Source of the DNA: Burkholderia cenocepacia
GTDB lineage: Bacteria; Pseudomonadota; Gammaproteobacteria; Burkholderiales; Burkholderiaceae
NCBI RefSeq assembly: GCF_014211915.1
Contig: NZ_CP060040.1
Coordinates: 372,001 to 436,000, forward strand
Length of the DNA stretch: 64,000 nt
Direction of reading: 5' to 3'
Of the stretch, positions 55,761 through 64,000 are shown in pieces; positions within the stretch are counted from its first letter, which is position 1; every line of letters starts with the position of its first letter. The translations under genes and the position numbers were made by a program. A model generated the notes under the pieces. That model saw nothing but the letters and a program-made list of their open reading frames with translations, did not search any database and had not been told where the DNA came from.

Positions 55761-58061
55761 ATGAATACTTCCGTCGGCGGCATTCGCCGTCTCGGCATGC
55801 GTGCGCTACTGGTCGACGACGAGATCGCGCAGGAAACCGCGACCGGGCGCGCGGTCCGCACGCTGAGCGCGGAGCTCGCGCAACGCGGTGTCGACGTGCT
55901 GACGGCCACGTCCGCCGACGATGCCATCGTGCTGATCCGCTCCGATCCGTCGATCCAGTGCGTGCTGCTCGACTGGGATCTCGGCGTGGACGGCCACGGG
56001 CCGTCCGAGGCGGTGGTCGACGCGATCCGGCATCGCAACGGCAGCGTGCCGATCTTCCTGCTGGCCGACCGCAGCGTCGCGTCGACGGTACCGGCCGCGG
56101 TGATGGGCAAGGTCGACGATTTCGTGTGGCTGCTCGAGGATACGGCCGACTTCATCGGCGGGCGCATTCACGCGGCGATCGAGCGCTATCGCTCGACCGT
56201 GCTGCCGCCGATGTTCGGCGCGCTTGCGAAGTTCTCGCGCGTCTACGAATACTCGTGGCATACGCCGGGCCACACCGGCGGCACCGGCTTCCTGAAATCG
56301 CCGGTCGGCCGCGCGTTCTTCGAATACTTCGGCGAATCGCTGTTCCGCTCGGACCTGTCGATCTCGGTGGGCGAACTCGGCTCGCTGCTCGACCACTCGG
56401 GCCCGATCGGCGAAAGCGAACGCTACGCGGCGCGCGTGTTCGGCGCGCATCGCACGTATCACGTGACGAACGGCTCGTCGACGTCGAACCGCATCATCCT
56501 GATGGCGAGCGTGAGCCGCGATCAGATCGCGCTGTGCGACCGCAACTGCCACAAGTCGGCCGAGCACGCGATGACGATGTCGGGCGCGATTCCGACCTAC
56601 CTCGTACCGACGCGCAACCGCTACGGGATCATCGGGCCGATCGCGCCGGAGCGCCTCACGCAGGTGGCGATTCGCGAGGCGATCGCATCGAACCCGCTCG
56701 CGGCCGGGCTGGCCGATCGCCAGCCGAAGCACGCGATCGTCACGAATTCGACGTACGACGGGCTTTGCTACAACGTGACGCGCGTCGAGGAACTGCTCGG
56801 CGCGAGCGTCGACCGGCTGCACTTCGACGAAGCGTGGTACGGCTACGCGCGTTTCAATCCGATCTACCGCGACCGCCATGCGATGCACGGCGACCCGCGC
56901 GATCACCACAAGGATCGGCCGACGGTGTTCGCGACGCAGTCGACGCACAAGCTGCTGACCGCGCTATCGCAGGCGTCGTACATTCACGTGCGCGACGGCC
57001 GCAGCCCGATTCCGCATGGCCAGTTCAACGAAACGTTCATGATGCACGCGTCGACGTCGCCGAACTACGCGATCATCGCGTCGAACGACGTCGCGGCCGC
57101 GATGATGGACGGCCCCGGCGGCGCCGCGCTGACGCACGAGTCGATCGAGGAGGCCGTCGCGTTCCGGCAGATGATCGCGCGGATGAACGGCGAATTCGGC
57201 GCGAAGGGCGACTGGTTCTTCGAATGCTGGCAGCCCGACACCGTGCTCGAGGCGCGCACGGGCCGCACGCTGCCGTTCCACGAAGCGCCGCCCGAGCTGC
57301 TCGCGAGCGACCCGGCGTGCTGGGTGCTGCGCCCCGGCGCGCAATGGCACGGCTTCGGCAATCTCGAGGACGGCTATTGCATGCTCGACCCGATCAAGGT
57401 GTCGATCGTCACGCCGGGTGTCGCGCCGGCCGGCGGCCTGATGCCGGTCGGCATCCCGGCGAGCGTCGTCACCGCGTATCTCGATGCGCGCGGGATCGTC
57501 GTCGAGAAGACGACCGATTTCACGATCCTGTTCCTGTTCTCGATCGGTATCACGAAGGGCAAGTGGGGCTCGCTCGTCAGCGCGCTGTGCGATTTCAAGC
57601 GCGACTACGACGCGAACCTGCCGCTCGACATGGCGATTCCGTCGCTCGCGAAGGAGCATGGCGCGCGCTATGCGGGCATGGGGCTGAAGGATCTGGCCGA
57701 CACGATGTTCGCGGCGATGGAGCAGCTCGGCACGACGCGCCTGATGTCGGAGGCGTTCTCGATCCTGCCGAAGCCGGAAATGAGCCCGGTGCGCGCATAC
57801 GAGCACCTCGTGCAGGGTCGCGTCGAGCAGGTCACGCTCGACGAGCTGGCCGGGCGCACGGTGGCCACCGGCGTCGTGCCGTATCCGCCGGGTATTCCGC
57901 TGTTGATGCCGGGCGAGAACGCGGGGCCGGCCGGCGGCCCGGTGCTCGGCTACCTGAAGGCGCTCGAGGCGTACGACCGGCGTTTCCCCGGGTTCGCGCA
58001 CGACACGCACGGCGTGGAGGTCGAGGACGGCACGTACCGCGTGTACTGCCTGACCGCCTGA
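55761..58061 (+). CDS. adiA: AdiA-type arginine decarboxylase
   Basis: From ATG 55761 (GAGGG upstream) the protein has 766 residues, close to AdiA (about 755). The N-terminal wing domain has MRALLVDDEIAQETATGRAV. AdiA-like blocks include LLDHSGPIGESERYAARVFG, RLHFDEAWYGYARFNPIY and QSTHKLLTALSQASYIHV, with PLP-Lys about residue 397. It decarboxylates arginine to agmatine and uses a proton. An APC-family antiporter gene follows on the same strand. Lysine or ornithine specificity is not excluded, but AdiA fits best. Confidence 0.85.
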   Translation: MNTSVGGIRRLGMRALLVDDEIAQETATGRAVRTLSAELAQRGVDVLTATSADDAIVLIRSDPSIQCVLLDWDLGVDGHGPSEAVVDAIRHRNGSVPIFLLADRSVASTVPAAVMGKVDDFVWLLEDTADFIGGRIHAAIERYRSTVLPPMFGALAKFSRVYEYSWHTPGHTGGTGFLKSPVGRAFFEYFGESLFRSDLSISVGELGSLLDHSGPIGESERYAARVFGAHRTYHVTNGSSTSNRIILMASVSRDQIALCDRNCHKSAEHAMTMSGAIPTYLVPTRNRYGIIGPIAPERLTQVAIREAIASNPLAAGLADRQPKHAIVTNSTYDGLCYNVTRVEELLGASVDRLHFDEAWYGYARFNPIYRDRHAMHGDPRDHHKDRPTVFATQSTHKLLTALSQASYIHVRDGRSPIPHGQFNETFMMHASTSPNYAIIASNDVAAAMMDGPGGAALTHESIEEAVAFRQMIARMNGEFGAKGDWFFECWQPDTVLEARTGRTLPFHEAPPELLASDPACWVLRPGAQWHGFGNLEDGYCMLDPIKVSIVTPGVAPAGGLMPVGIPASVVTAYLDARGIVVEKTTDFTILFLFSIGITKGKWGSLVSALCDFKRDYDANLPLDMAIPSLAKEHGARYAGMGLKDLADTMFAAMEQLGTTRLMSEAFSILPKPEMSPVRAYEHLVQGRVEQVTLDELAGRTVATGVVPYPPGIPLLMPGENAGPAGGPVLGYLKALEAYDRRFPGFAHDTHGVEVEDGTYRVYCLTA

Positions 58062-58126
58062 CACCCGACCGGGCGAACGAACGAGCGACCGGCCGCGCGG
58101 CGGCCTCACATCGAAGGATCGACACC

Positions 58127-59512
58127 ATGGAACACGCAGCGCACCTATCGGACGCGGCCCCGGCGGCCGCGCAGAAGCACCGGATGAACGTCTGGCAGCT
58201 CACCGTCCTCACCGCGGTCAACATGATGGGCTCCGGCATCATCCTGCTGCCGTCGAAGCTCGCGCAGGTCGGCACGATCTCGCTGCTGTCGTGGATCGTC
58301 ACGGCCGGCGGCTCGCTCGCGCTGGCCTATGCGTTCGCGCGCTGCGGGATGCTGAGCCGCAAGCCGGGCGGGATGGGCGGCTACGCGGAGTACGCGTTCG
58401 GCAAGGCCGGCAACTACATGGCGAACTATACGTACGGGCTGTCGCTCGTGATCGCCAACGTCGCGATCGGCGTCACGGCGGTCGGCTACGGCACCGTACT
58501 GTTCGACGCGACGCTGTCGCCGCTGCAAACGGGCCTGTGGACGATCTTCCTGCTCGTGCTGACGACAGTCGCGAATTTTGGCGGCTCGCGCATCACCGGC
58601 CGGATCGGCGCGGTGACGGTGTGGGGCGTGATCATTCCGGTCGTCGTCGTGTCGCTGATCGGCTGGTTCTGGTTCAGCGGCGCGACCTGGGGCGCCGCGT
58701 GGAATCCGAACCACATGCCGTTCGGGCCCGCCGTCGGCAGCTCGATCGCGGTGACGCTGTGGGCGTTCCTCGGGCTCGAATCGGCGTGCGCGAACTCGGA
58801 CGCCGTCGAGAATCCGGAGCGCAACGTGCCGATCGCCGTGCTCGGCGGCACGATCGCGTCGGCGATCTTCTACATCGTGTCGACCAACGTAATTGCCGGG
58901 ATCGTGCCCAACGCGATTCTCGCGAAGTCGAACGCGCCGTTCGGCATCGCGTTCGCGACGATGTTCACGCCGACCGTCGGCACGATCGTCACCGCGCTGA
59001 TGGTGATCGCGTGCATCGGCTCGCTGCTCGGCTGGCAGTTCACGGTCGCGCAGGTGTTCAAGAGCTCGGCGGACGTCGGCTACTTCCTGCCGGTGTTCGC
59101 CCGCGCGACGCGCACCGGCACGCCGATCGTCGGCATGGTGATCCTGCTGGTCGCGCAGGTCGCGCTGGCGCTGATGACGATCAGCCCCGAGCTGAGCAGC
59201 CAGTTCCAGAAGATCGTCGATCTCGCGGTCGTCACGAACCTGGTGCCTTACGTGATGTCGATGGCCGCACTGATCACGATCCAGAAGGTCGCGAAGGTGC
59301 CGCCGGGCAAGGCGCTCGTGACGAACGTGATCGCGATGGTCGCGACCGCATACAGCTTCTACGCGCTGTTCAGCTCGGGCGAGCAGGCGCTGATGCTCGG
59401 CGGCCTGTGCGTGTTCCTTGGCTGGACGCTGTTCGGCTTCGTCAGCGCGCGCTTCTACCAGATGGAAGTCGACGCGCACGTGAAGGAGCCGGGGAAGTCG
59501 CTGCAGGCGTGA
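58127..59512 (+). CDS. PotE-type amino acid/polyamine antiporter
   Basis: From ATG 58127 the protein has 461 residues and 12 helices. MNVWQLTVLTAVNMMGSGII and LLPSKLAQVGTISLLSWIVT are typical of PotE/CadB of the basic amino acid antiporter family. It would exchange external amino acid for the polyamine product. Its operon partner here is AdiA-like, so arginine/agmatine is possible, though the sequence resembles PotE (ornithine/putrescine); which pair it exchanges is uncertain. Confidence 0.87.
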   Translation: MEHAAHLSDAAPAAAQKHRMNVWQLTVLTAVNMMGSGIILLPSKLAQVGTISLLSWIVTAGGSLALAYAFARCGMLSRKPGGMGGYAEYAFGKAGNYMANYTYGLSLVIANVAIGVTAVGYGTVLFDATLSPLQTGLWTIFLLVLTTVANFGGSRITGRIGAVTVWGVIIPVVVVSLIGWFWFSGATWGAAWNPNHMPFGPAVGSSIAVTLWAFLGLESACANSDAVENPERNVPIAVLGGTIASAIFYIVSTNVIAGIVPNAILAKSNAPFGIAFATMFTPTVGTIVTALMVIACIGSLLGWQFTVAQVFKSSADVGYFLPVFARATRTGTPIVGMVILLVAQVALALMTISPELSSQFQKIVDLAVVTNLVPYVMSMAALITIQKVAKVPPGKALVTNVIAMVATAYSFYALFSSGEQALMLGGLCVFLGWTLFGFVSARFYQMEVDAHVKEPGKSLQA

Positions 59513-59515
59513 CGG

Positions 59516-60424
59516 CTAGCACTGACCTTGCGTCAGCAGCGGCGGGAGTTCGCTTTTCAGCAGATCGACGACGGCACGCACGCGCGGCGGCAGCGGCCGT
59601 TGCGCGTGCACCAGCACGTTGAGCGCGAAGTCGGGGACGTCGTAGTGCGGCAGCAGGCGCACGAGCCGGCCATGCGCGAGCGCATCGGCGCAAGCCGGAT
59701 GCTGGACCACGCCGATGCCGCCGCCCGCCGCGATCGTGTCGAACATCGGGCGCCAGTGGCTCGCGGTCATGACGGTGCGGATGCGCGCGTATTCGACCGC
59801 ACCGCCGTCGCGCCGCAGCGGCACCTGTTCGTTCGCGAACACGCCTTTCACGCGGATGAACGGATGGTTCGCGAGATCGGCCTTCGTGTCGATCGGGCCG
59901 TGCCGCTCGAGATACGACGGCGCGGCCACGAGCACGCGGCCGACCGCGCCGAGCGCGTACGCGATGAAGCCGCCATCGCCGAGCTGGCCGACCCGGATCG
60001 AAATGTCGACGCCCTCGGTGACCGGATCGACGATATCGTCGTTCAGCACGAGGTCGATGTGCAGCTTCGGATACGCGGTGCGGATCTGCATCAGCACGCC
60101 CGGCAGCACGACCTCGCCGAAACATTGCGGCGCCGCGAGCCGGATCGTGCCGTCGAGCGCATGCGCCGTCTTCGACACCGACGCAACGGCCAGCTCGGCC
60201 GCTTCGAGCAGCGCCTTGCTGCGTTCGTAGAAAATCCGGCCTTCCTCCGTGCACGCGAGGGTGCGTGCACTGCGCATCAGCAGCCGCGTGCCGAGATGCT
60301 TTTCGAGCTTCTCGATGCGCTCGCTGACGGCCGGTTGGCCCATGTCGAGATCCCGCGCCGCGCCGGACATCGTGCCGCGCTCCACGACTCTCACGTAGAT
60401 GCGCATCGTCGCCAACAAGTCCAT
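59516..60424 (-). CDS. LysR-family regulator
   Basis: The 302-residue protein has the headpiece MDLLATMRIYVRVVERGTMS followed by GAARDLDMGQPAVSERIEKL, and an effector domain with the DTI/AAGGGIGVVQHPACADALAH block of the CrgA/AaeR group. It ends 3 bp from the antiporter stop, tail to tail. Its target is not evident. Confidence 0.9.
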   Translation of the reverse strand: MDLLATMRIYVRVVERGTMSGAARDLDMGQPAVSERIEKLEKHLGTRLLMRSARTLACTEEGRIFYERSKALLEAAELAVASVSKTAHALDGTIRLAAPQCFGEVVLPGVLMQIRTAYPKLHIDLVLNDDIVDPVTEGVDISIRVGQLGDGGFIAYALGAVGRVLVAAPSYLERHGPIDTKADLANHPFIRVKGVFANEQVPLRRDGGAVEYARIRTVMTASHWRPMFDTIAAGGGIGVVQHPACADALAHGRLVRLLPHYDVPDFALNVLVHAQRPLPPRVRAVVDLLKSELPPLLTQGQC

Positions 60425-60621
60425 GAAGTCGCGCCTCGTGTCTTCCGGTTCGATTTTTACCGATCGACGGATGGTACCAAAGCGGTGGAGGGATGATGGT
60501 GTGCGTTGGGCCGATACTGACTATCGGCCGGTGCGTTCATGGCGCCGCCGAGGCCGCGTGCGTTCATTCGCACGGTGAGCGAAAATCGGCCTTCTTCCGC
60601 GCGACCGACAGGAGCCCCGAC

Positions 60622-61206
60622 ATGACGCAACGCAATGAAGCCCGACGCACGCACTGCGTCGCCTGGCAGATCGTGCAGACGTGGCAGGCGGCCGAATGGT
60701 GCCGGCTCGACGCGTCGCAAACGGGCATCGCGCTGTCGGGAGCGGTCGCGGGTGCGATCGATGGCACGCCGTTTCGCATCGATTACGCGATCGCATGCGG
60801 GACCGACTGGTTCACGCGCTCGGCGCGCGTGACGCATTGGACCGGCACGGCGCCGCCACGGCAATGGGACATCGCATGCGATGCGGGGCAGTGGACGATC
60901 GACGGCGTCGATGCGCCGATGCTCGCGGGCGCGACCGACATCGATCTTGGCTTCAGTCCATCGACCAATACGCTGCCGATCCGGCGGCTGGCGCTCGCCG
61001 TCGGCGAATCGGCGGAGATTCGCACCGCGTGGCTGCGTTTTCCCGACTTCGACATCGTGCGCGGCGAGCAGCGCTATACGCGCACGGCGCCGCACGTGTA
61101 TCGCTACGAGAGCGGCACGTATGCGGCCGACATCGAAATCGACGACGCGGGCCTCGTCACGGACTACGACGAATGGCGGCGCGTCGGCGCGGCGTCTGCG
61201 TCGTGA
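60622..61206 (+). CDS. Putative glycolipid-binding-fold protein (PF06475 type)
   Basis: From ATG 60622, with AGGAG upstream, the protein has 194 residues. It is rich in beta strands with TQRNEARRTHCVAWQIVQ, VYRYESGTYAADIEIDDAGL and VTDYDEWRRV. This is the pattern I associate with the DUF1089/glycolipid-binding family (PF06475). No signal or membrane segment is seen. The function is unproven. It is convergent with the sulfonate-binding protein gene, with 4 bp between them. Confidence 0.7.
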   Translation: MTQRNEARRTHCVAWQIVQTWQAAEWCRLDASQTGIALSGAVAGAIDGTPFRIDYAIACGTDWFTRSARVTHWTGTAPPRQWDIACDAGQWTIDGVDAPMLAGATDIDLGFSPSTNTLPIRRLALAVGESAEIRTAWLRFPDFDIVRGEQRYTRTAPHVYRYESGTYAADIEIDDAGLVTDYDEWRRVGAASAS

Positions 61207-61210
61207 CGGA

Positions 61211-62203
61211 TCAGCGCGCGCTGGCGACCGACAGCTTGCCCGGAATCAGCTTCAGCGTGGTGAACGCGTCGGCGATGCTCTGCTGGTACGCGACCGTCGC
61301 GTCGGTGATCGGCTGCACGCCGTAGCCGGCGCGCTTGAGCGCGATTTCGAGCGTAGGCGCGTCGAGGCCGACGAGCGGCGACAGTTGCGCGGCCACCTCG
61401 GGCACGTGATCGCGCGCCCAGCGATCGACCGCGTCGACTTCGTCGAGCAGCGCGCGCAGCACCTGCGGGTGGGCGGCCGCGTACTTGCGGGCGGCGAGGT
61501 AGTACTGCGTGTTGCGCACGAGCCCTTCGCCATTCGCGACCACGCGCGCGCCGAGCTGCCGTTCGGCGGCGGCCAGATACGGATCCCAGATCACCCACGC
61601 ATCGACGCTGCGCTGCACGAACGCGGCGCGCGCGTCGGCCGGGGTCAGGTAGATCGGCTGGATGTCGGCATACGTGAGGCCCGCATGCTCGAGCGCCTTC
61701 ACCAGCAGGTAATGGACGTTCGAGCCCTTGTTGAACGCGACCTTCTTGCCGCGCAGTTGCGCGAGAGTGCGGATCGGCGAATCGGGTAGCACGACGATCG
61801 CCTCGCCCTGCGGCGCGGGCGGCTCGTTGCCGATGTAGACGAAATCGACGCCGGCGGCCTGCGCGAAGATCGGCGGGGTTTCGCCGACCGTGCCGACGTC
61901 GATCGCGCCGGCGTTCAACCCTTCGAGCAGTTGCGGGCCGGCCGGGAATTCGAGCCATTGCACGGTGACGCCCTGGCTCGCCAGACGCTTCTCGAGCGTG
62001 CCGCGCGCCTTGAGCACGACGAAGTTGCCGTATTTCTGGAAGCCGATGCGCAGCCGCGTGCCGCTGTCGTCGGCCCGGGCCGGTGCGGCCGCGAGCGGCC
62101 CGAGCGCGAGCCCGGCCAGCCCGGCGGCCGCGCCGTGCAGCCACTGGCGGCGGCGCGGGTTCGCCGGGGTCGTTTCAAGGTCTGCGTGCGGTGTGTCGTT
62201 CAT
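61211..62203 (-). CDS. SsuA-type aliphatic sulfonate binding protein
   Basis: The 330-residue precursor has a Tat-like signal (RRRQWLHGAAAGLAGLALGP). The mature part carries SsuA blocks: RIGFQKYGNFVVLKARGTLE and VNKGSNVHYLLVKALEHAGL-like KKVAFNKGSNVHYLLVKALE. It is a periplasmic substrate-binding protein for sulfonates or a related organosulfur compound. No permease or ATPase gene of the transporter is next to it in this window. Confidence 0.88.
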   Translation of the reverse strand: MNDTPHADLETTPANPRRRQWLHGAAAGLAGLALGPLAAAPARADDSGTRLRIGFQKYGNFVVLKARGTLEKRLASQGVTVQWLEFPAGPQLLEGLNAGAIDVGTVGETPPIFAQAAGVDFVYIGNEPPAPQGEAIVVLPDSPIRTLAQLRGKKVAFNKGSNVHYLLVKALEHAGLTYADIQPIYLTPADARAAFVQRSVDAWVIWDPYLAAAERQLGARVVANGEGLVRNTQYYLAARKYAAAHPQVLRALLDEVDAVDRWARDHVPEVAAQLSPLVGLDAPTLEIALKRAGYGVQPITDATVAYQQSIADAFTTLKLIPGKLSVASAR

Positions 62204-62413
62204 CGAGGCGTCCTGCTGGCGGGTTCACGGGGCGCGCGCGAAGGTGGCGCGGGCGCAGGGCCGGGCCGGATGCGGGCGACGCACGCAACGGGCCGGCCCG
62301 CGCCGGAGTCGAGACGATACGGGCCGGCGGGACGACGGCCAACCAATGAATCCGCATATGCAAATCAGCGGCCGGACGATACGTGAATGGCGACGCGGCA
62401 GGGCGCCCCGCGC

Positions 62414-62821
62414 TCACGCGGTGACGAGCAGGCTTTCCTCGATCGAATCGACGCGGTCCGGATAGAACGCGAGGTGCCCGCGAATCGATTCGACGGCCGG
62501 ATTCGGATGCTCGTATGTCCATACCGCGTTGGTCGAGCGTTCGCCGCCGGCCGGAATCGAGTAGTACGCGCAATCGCCCTTGTACGGGCAGTAGGTCGCG
62601 TGATCGGTGCGTTCGAGCAGCGACATGTCGGCGTCCTCGCGCGGAATGTACAGCACGGCCGGGTAGCTGGCCTCGCGCAGCACCAGCGCGTGGCGCGTAT
62701 CGGCGACGACCTTGCCGGCGACCTTCACGACCACCCGCGACGAATGCGGTTCGATCAGGATCGGATGATCGGGGCCCGGCGACTTCACGGGACGAGAGGG
62801 CGTATCGGGGTTGATCGACAT
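62414..62821 (-). CDS. DUF427 family protein
   Basis: The 135-residue protein has the DUF427 pattern: RVVVKVAGKVVADTRHALVL, then REASYPAVLYIPREDADM and YCPYKGDCAYYSIPAGGE. It has no signal peptide. The family is widespread and has no firmly assigned role. Confidence 0.88.
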   Translation of the reverse strand: MSINPDTPSRPVKSPGPDHPILIEPHSSRVVVKVAGKVVADTRHALVLREASYPAVLYIPREDADMSLLERTDHATYCPYKGDCAYYSIPAGGERSTNAVWTYEHPNPAVESIRGHLAFYPDRVDSIEESLLVTA

Positions 62822-63188
62822 TCGTGGTCCTCCAGAAAGAGCGGCGCGCTCGGACGCGCCGTGCCGGCACCTGCGCGCCAGGCGGATTCCCGCGCGCCGG
62901 TGCCGGCGTGGGCCAACCGATACGATGCACCCATTTCACGGAGCCTGCAGGGGGACGGAAGGGCGCCCGCGGCCGTGCGCGAATGGCGCGGTCTCATGAC
63001 GGGGGGCGGGCGTCGCGGCGGGGTGCGCGAGCCTGTCCGCGGCGCTCGCATGGACATTCTCATGCAGCGGCAGCGGGATGCAGCCATGACGATAAGCAAC
63101 GCGGAATTAATTGGTAAGCGATCGGCGGGCGGCGCGCGAAGATCGACGGTCGTCATTCGCATGGCACCTCTTTCTTTCCTCCGTCACC
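62822..63188. other. Gap without recognised gene
   Basis: The 367-bp divergent gap has mixed composition and some AT-rich sequence near 63100 (GGAATTAATTGG), a possible promoter for the binding-protein gene. No protein or RNA is recognisable. Confidence 0.4.
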
Positions 63189-64000
63189 ATGAAGAATCCT
63201 TTCGTTTCGTCAGCCGCGCGCCGGTCGCGCGGCGTATCGCCCGCCGGCGCCGCGCTTCGCTGCATCGCCGCGTCGTTGCTGCTGGCCGGCGCCGCGACGC
63301 ACGCGCTCGCGGCGCCCACGGGCAAGACGCTCGTGTACTGCACCGAAGGCAGCCCGGCCGGCTTCGATCCCGGCCAGCACACGACGAGCACCGATTTCGA
63401 TGCGAGCACGTACCCGGTCTACAACGGGCTCGTGCAGTTCAAGCGCGGCACGCTCGACCTCGAACCGGCGCTCGCGACGAGCTGGGACGTGTCGCCCGAC
63501 CAGCGCACGATCACGTTCCACCTGCGGCGCGGCGTGAAATTCCAGACGACCGCATGGTTCAAGCCGACGCGGCCGTTCCAGGCCGACGACGTCGTGTTCA
63601 CGTTCCGCCGGATGCTCGACCCGGACGATCCGTTCCGCAAGGCCTATCCGGTCAGCTTCCCGTATTTCAGCGATCTCGGCTTCGACCACAACATCGAACG
63701 CATCGAGAAGGTCGACGACTATACGGTGCGCTTCGTGCTGAAGTCGCCCGACGTCGTGTTCGTGCGCAATCTCGCGATGGCGTTCGCGTCGGTGCTGTCG
63801 GCCGAATATGCGGGGCAGCTCGCCACGCGCCATCGCGAGTCGGACATCAACCAGTTTCCGGTCGGCACGGGGCCGTTCGTGTTGCGTACGTACCAGAAGG
63901 ATGCGCTGATCCGCTACGACGCGAATCCCGACTACTGGAACCCGGACGACGTGAAGCTCTCGCGCCTCGTGTTCGCGATCACGCCCGATCCGGCCGCGCG
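63189..64000 (+). CDS. DppA-type peptide binding protein, 3' partial
   Basis: From ATG 63189 the frame stays open to the window end (270 codons). A signal peptide (RCIAASLLLAGAATHALA, cleavage about residue 42) is followed by KTLVYCTEGSPAGFDPGQHT, the dipeptide/oligopeptide-binding DppA opening. Further blocks are TYPVYNGLVQFKRGTLDLEP and NPDYWNPDDVKLSRLVF. It is the periplasmic subunit of an ABC importer of peptides. The C-terminal half and the rest of the operon lie outside the window. Confidence 0.92.
   Translation, partial: MKNPFVSSAARRSRGVSPAGAALRCIAASLLLAGAATHALAAPTGKTLVYCTEGSPAGFDPGQHTTSTDFDASTYPVYNGLVQFKRGTLDLEPALATSWDVSPDQRTITFHLRRGVKFQTTAWFKPTRPFQADDVVFTFRRMLDPDDPFRKAYPVSFPYFSDLGFDHNIERIEKVDDYTVRFVLKSPDVVFVRNLAMAFASVLSAEYAGQLATRHRESDINQFPVGTGPFVLRTYQKDALIRYDANPDYWNPDDVKLSRLVFAITPDPAA

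Overview
The window is GC-rich, densely coded DNA with strong third-position G/C bias, Burkholderia-type porins and an exopolysaccharide locus laid out like the bce-II (cepacian) cluster. I read it as part of a secondary chromosome of a Burkholderia cepacia complex species. Both ends cut through genes.

Layout: (1) 1-9860, right part of a bce-II-like exopolysaccharide cluster: a beta-propeller-like protein cut by the window edge, a Wzx flippase, a tandem-domain glycosyltransferase, two OafA-type acyltransferases, a GalU-type UDP-glucose pyrophosphorylase and an unlisted 47-residue membrane peptide. (2) 10128-15350, a lysine/alanine-rich HU-like protein, an aminoglycoside nucleotidyltransferase with an ABC-ATPase fossil just upstream and a 13-bp tandem array just downstream, a PhnB/VOC protein, a porin and a YihY/BrkB protein. 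(3) 15493-25001, a compact selenocysteine locus: fdnG with an in-frame UGA and SECIS-like hairpin, fdnH, fdnI, fdhE, selA, selB and the selenocysteine tRNA. A 284-bp perfectly nested inverted-repeat structure lies between fdnI and fdhE. (4) 25138-36639, an accessory region: an epimerase/reductase, a tannase-hydrolase-MFS operon with a divergent LysR gene, an AraC-type regulator whose promoter and 5' end are duplicated on the far side of the tannase block, a LacI regulator and a GH3 glycosidase whose lipoprotein signal is out of frame.

(5) 36833-42075, a frameshifted LysR gene facing an HMG-CoA lyase / CoA-transferase / gamma-carbonic-anhydrase-like / MFS cluster that looks like uptake, CoA activation and cleavage of a 3-hydroxy-3-methyl acid. 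(6) 42191-48010, a permease remnant, HxlR/NTF2-like/SDR genes, a small membrane protein, a Nudix hydrolase, an NCS2 purine permease and a damaged IS605/IS1341-type TnpB element. (7) 48083-52848, LysR, SDR, a monooxygenase-fold protein, an iron alcohol dehydrogenase and an MFS exporter. (8) 53072-60424, an ornithine decarboxylase divergent from an AdiA-like arginine decarboxylase and a PotE-like antiporter, followed by LysR. (9) 60622-64000, a glycolipid-binding-fold protein, a sulfonate-type binding protein, a DUF427 protein and the start of a dipeptide-type binding protein.

The most distinctive items are the nested palindrome at 20206-20489, the self-contained selenocysteine locus, the flanking partial duplication around the tannase block, and several genes broken at G/C homopolymers or by a nonsense codon. 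All functions are inferred by recognising family motifs in the translated sequence; no database search was run.
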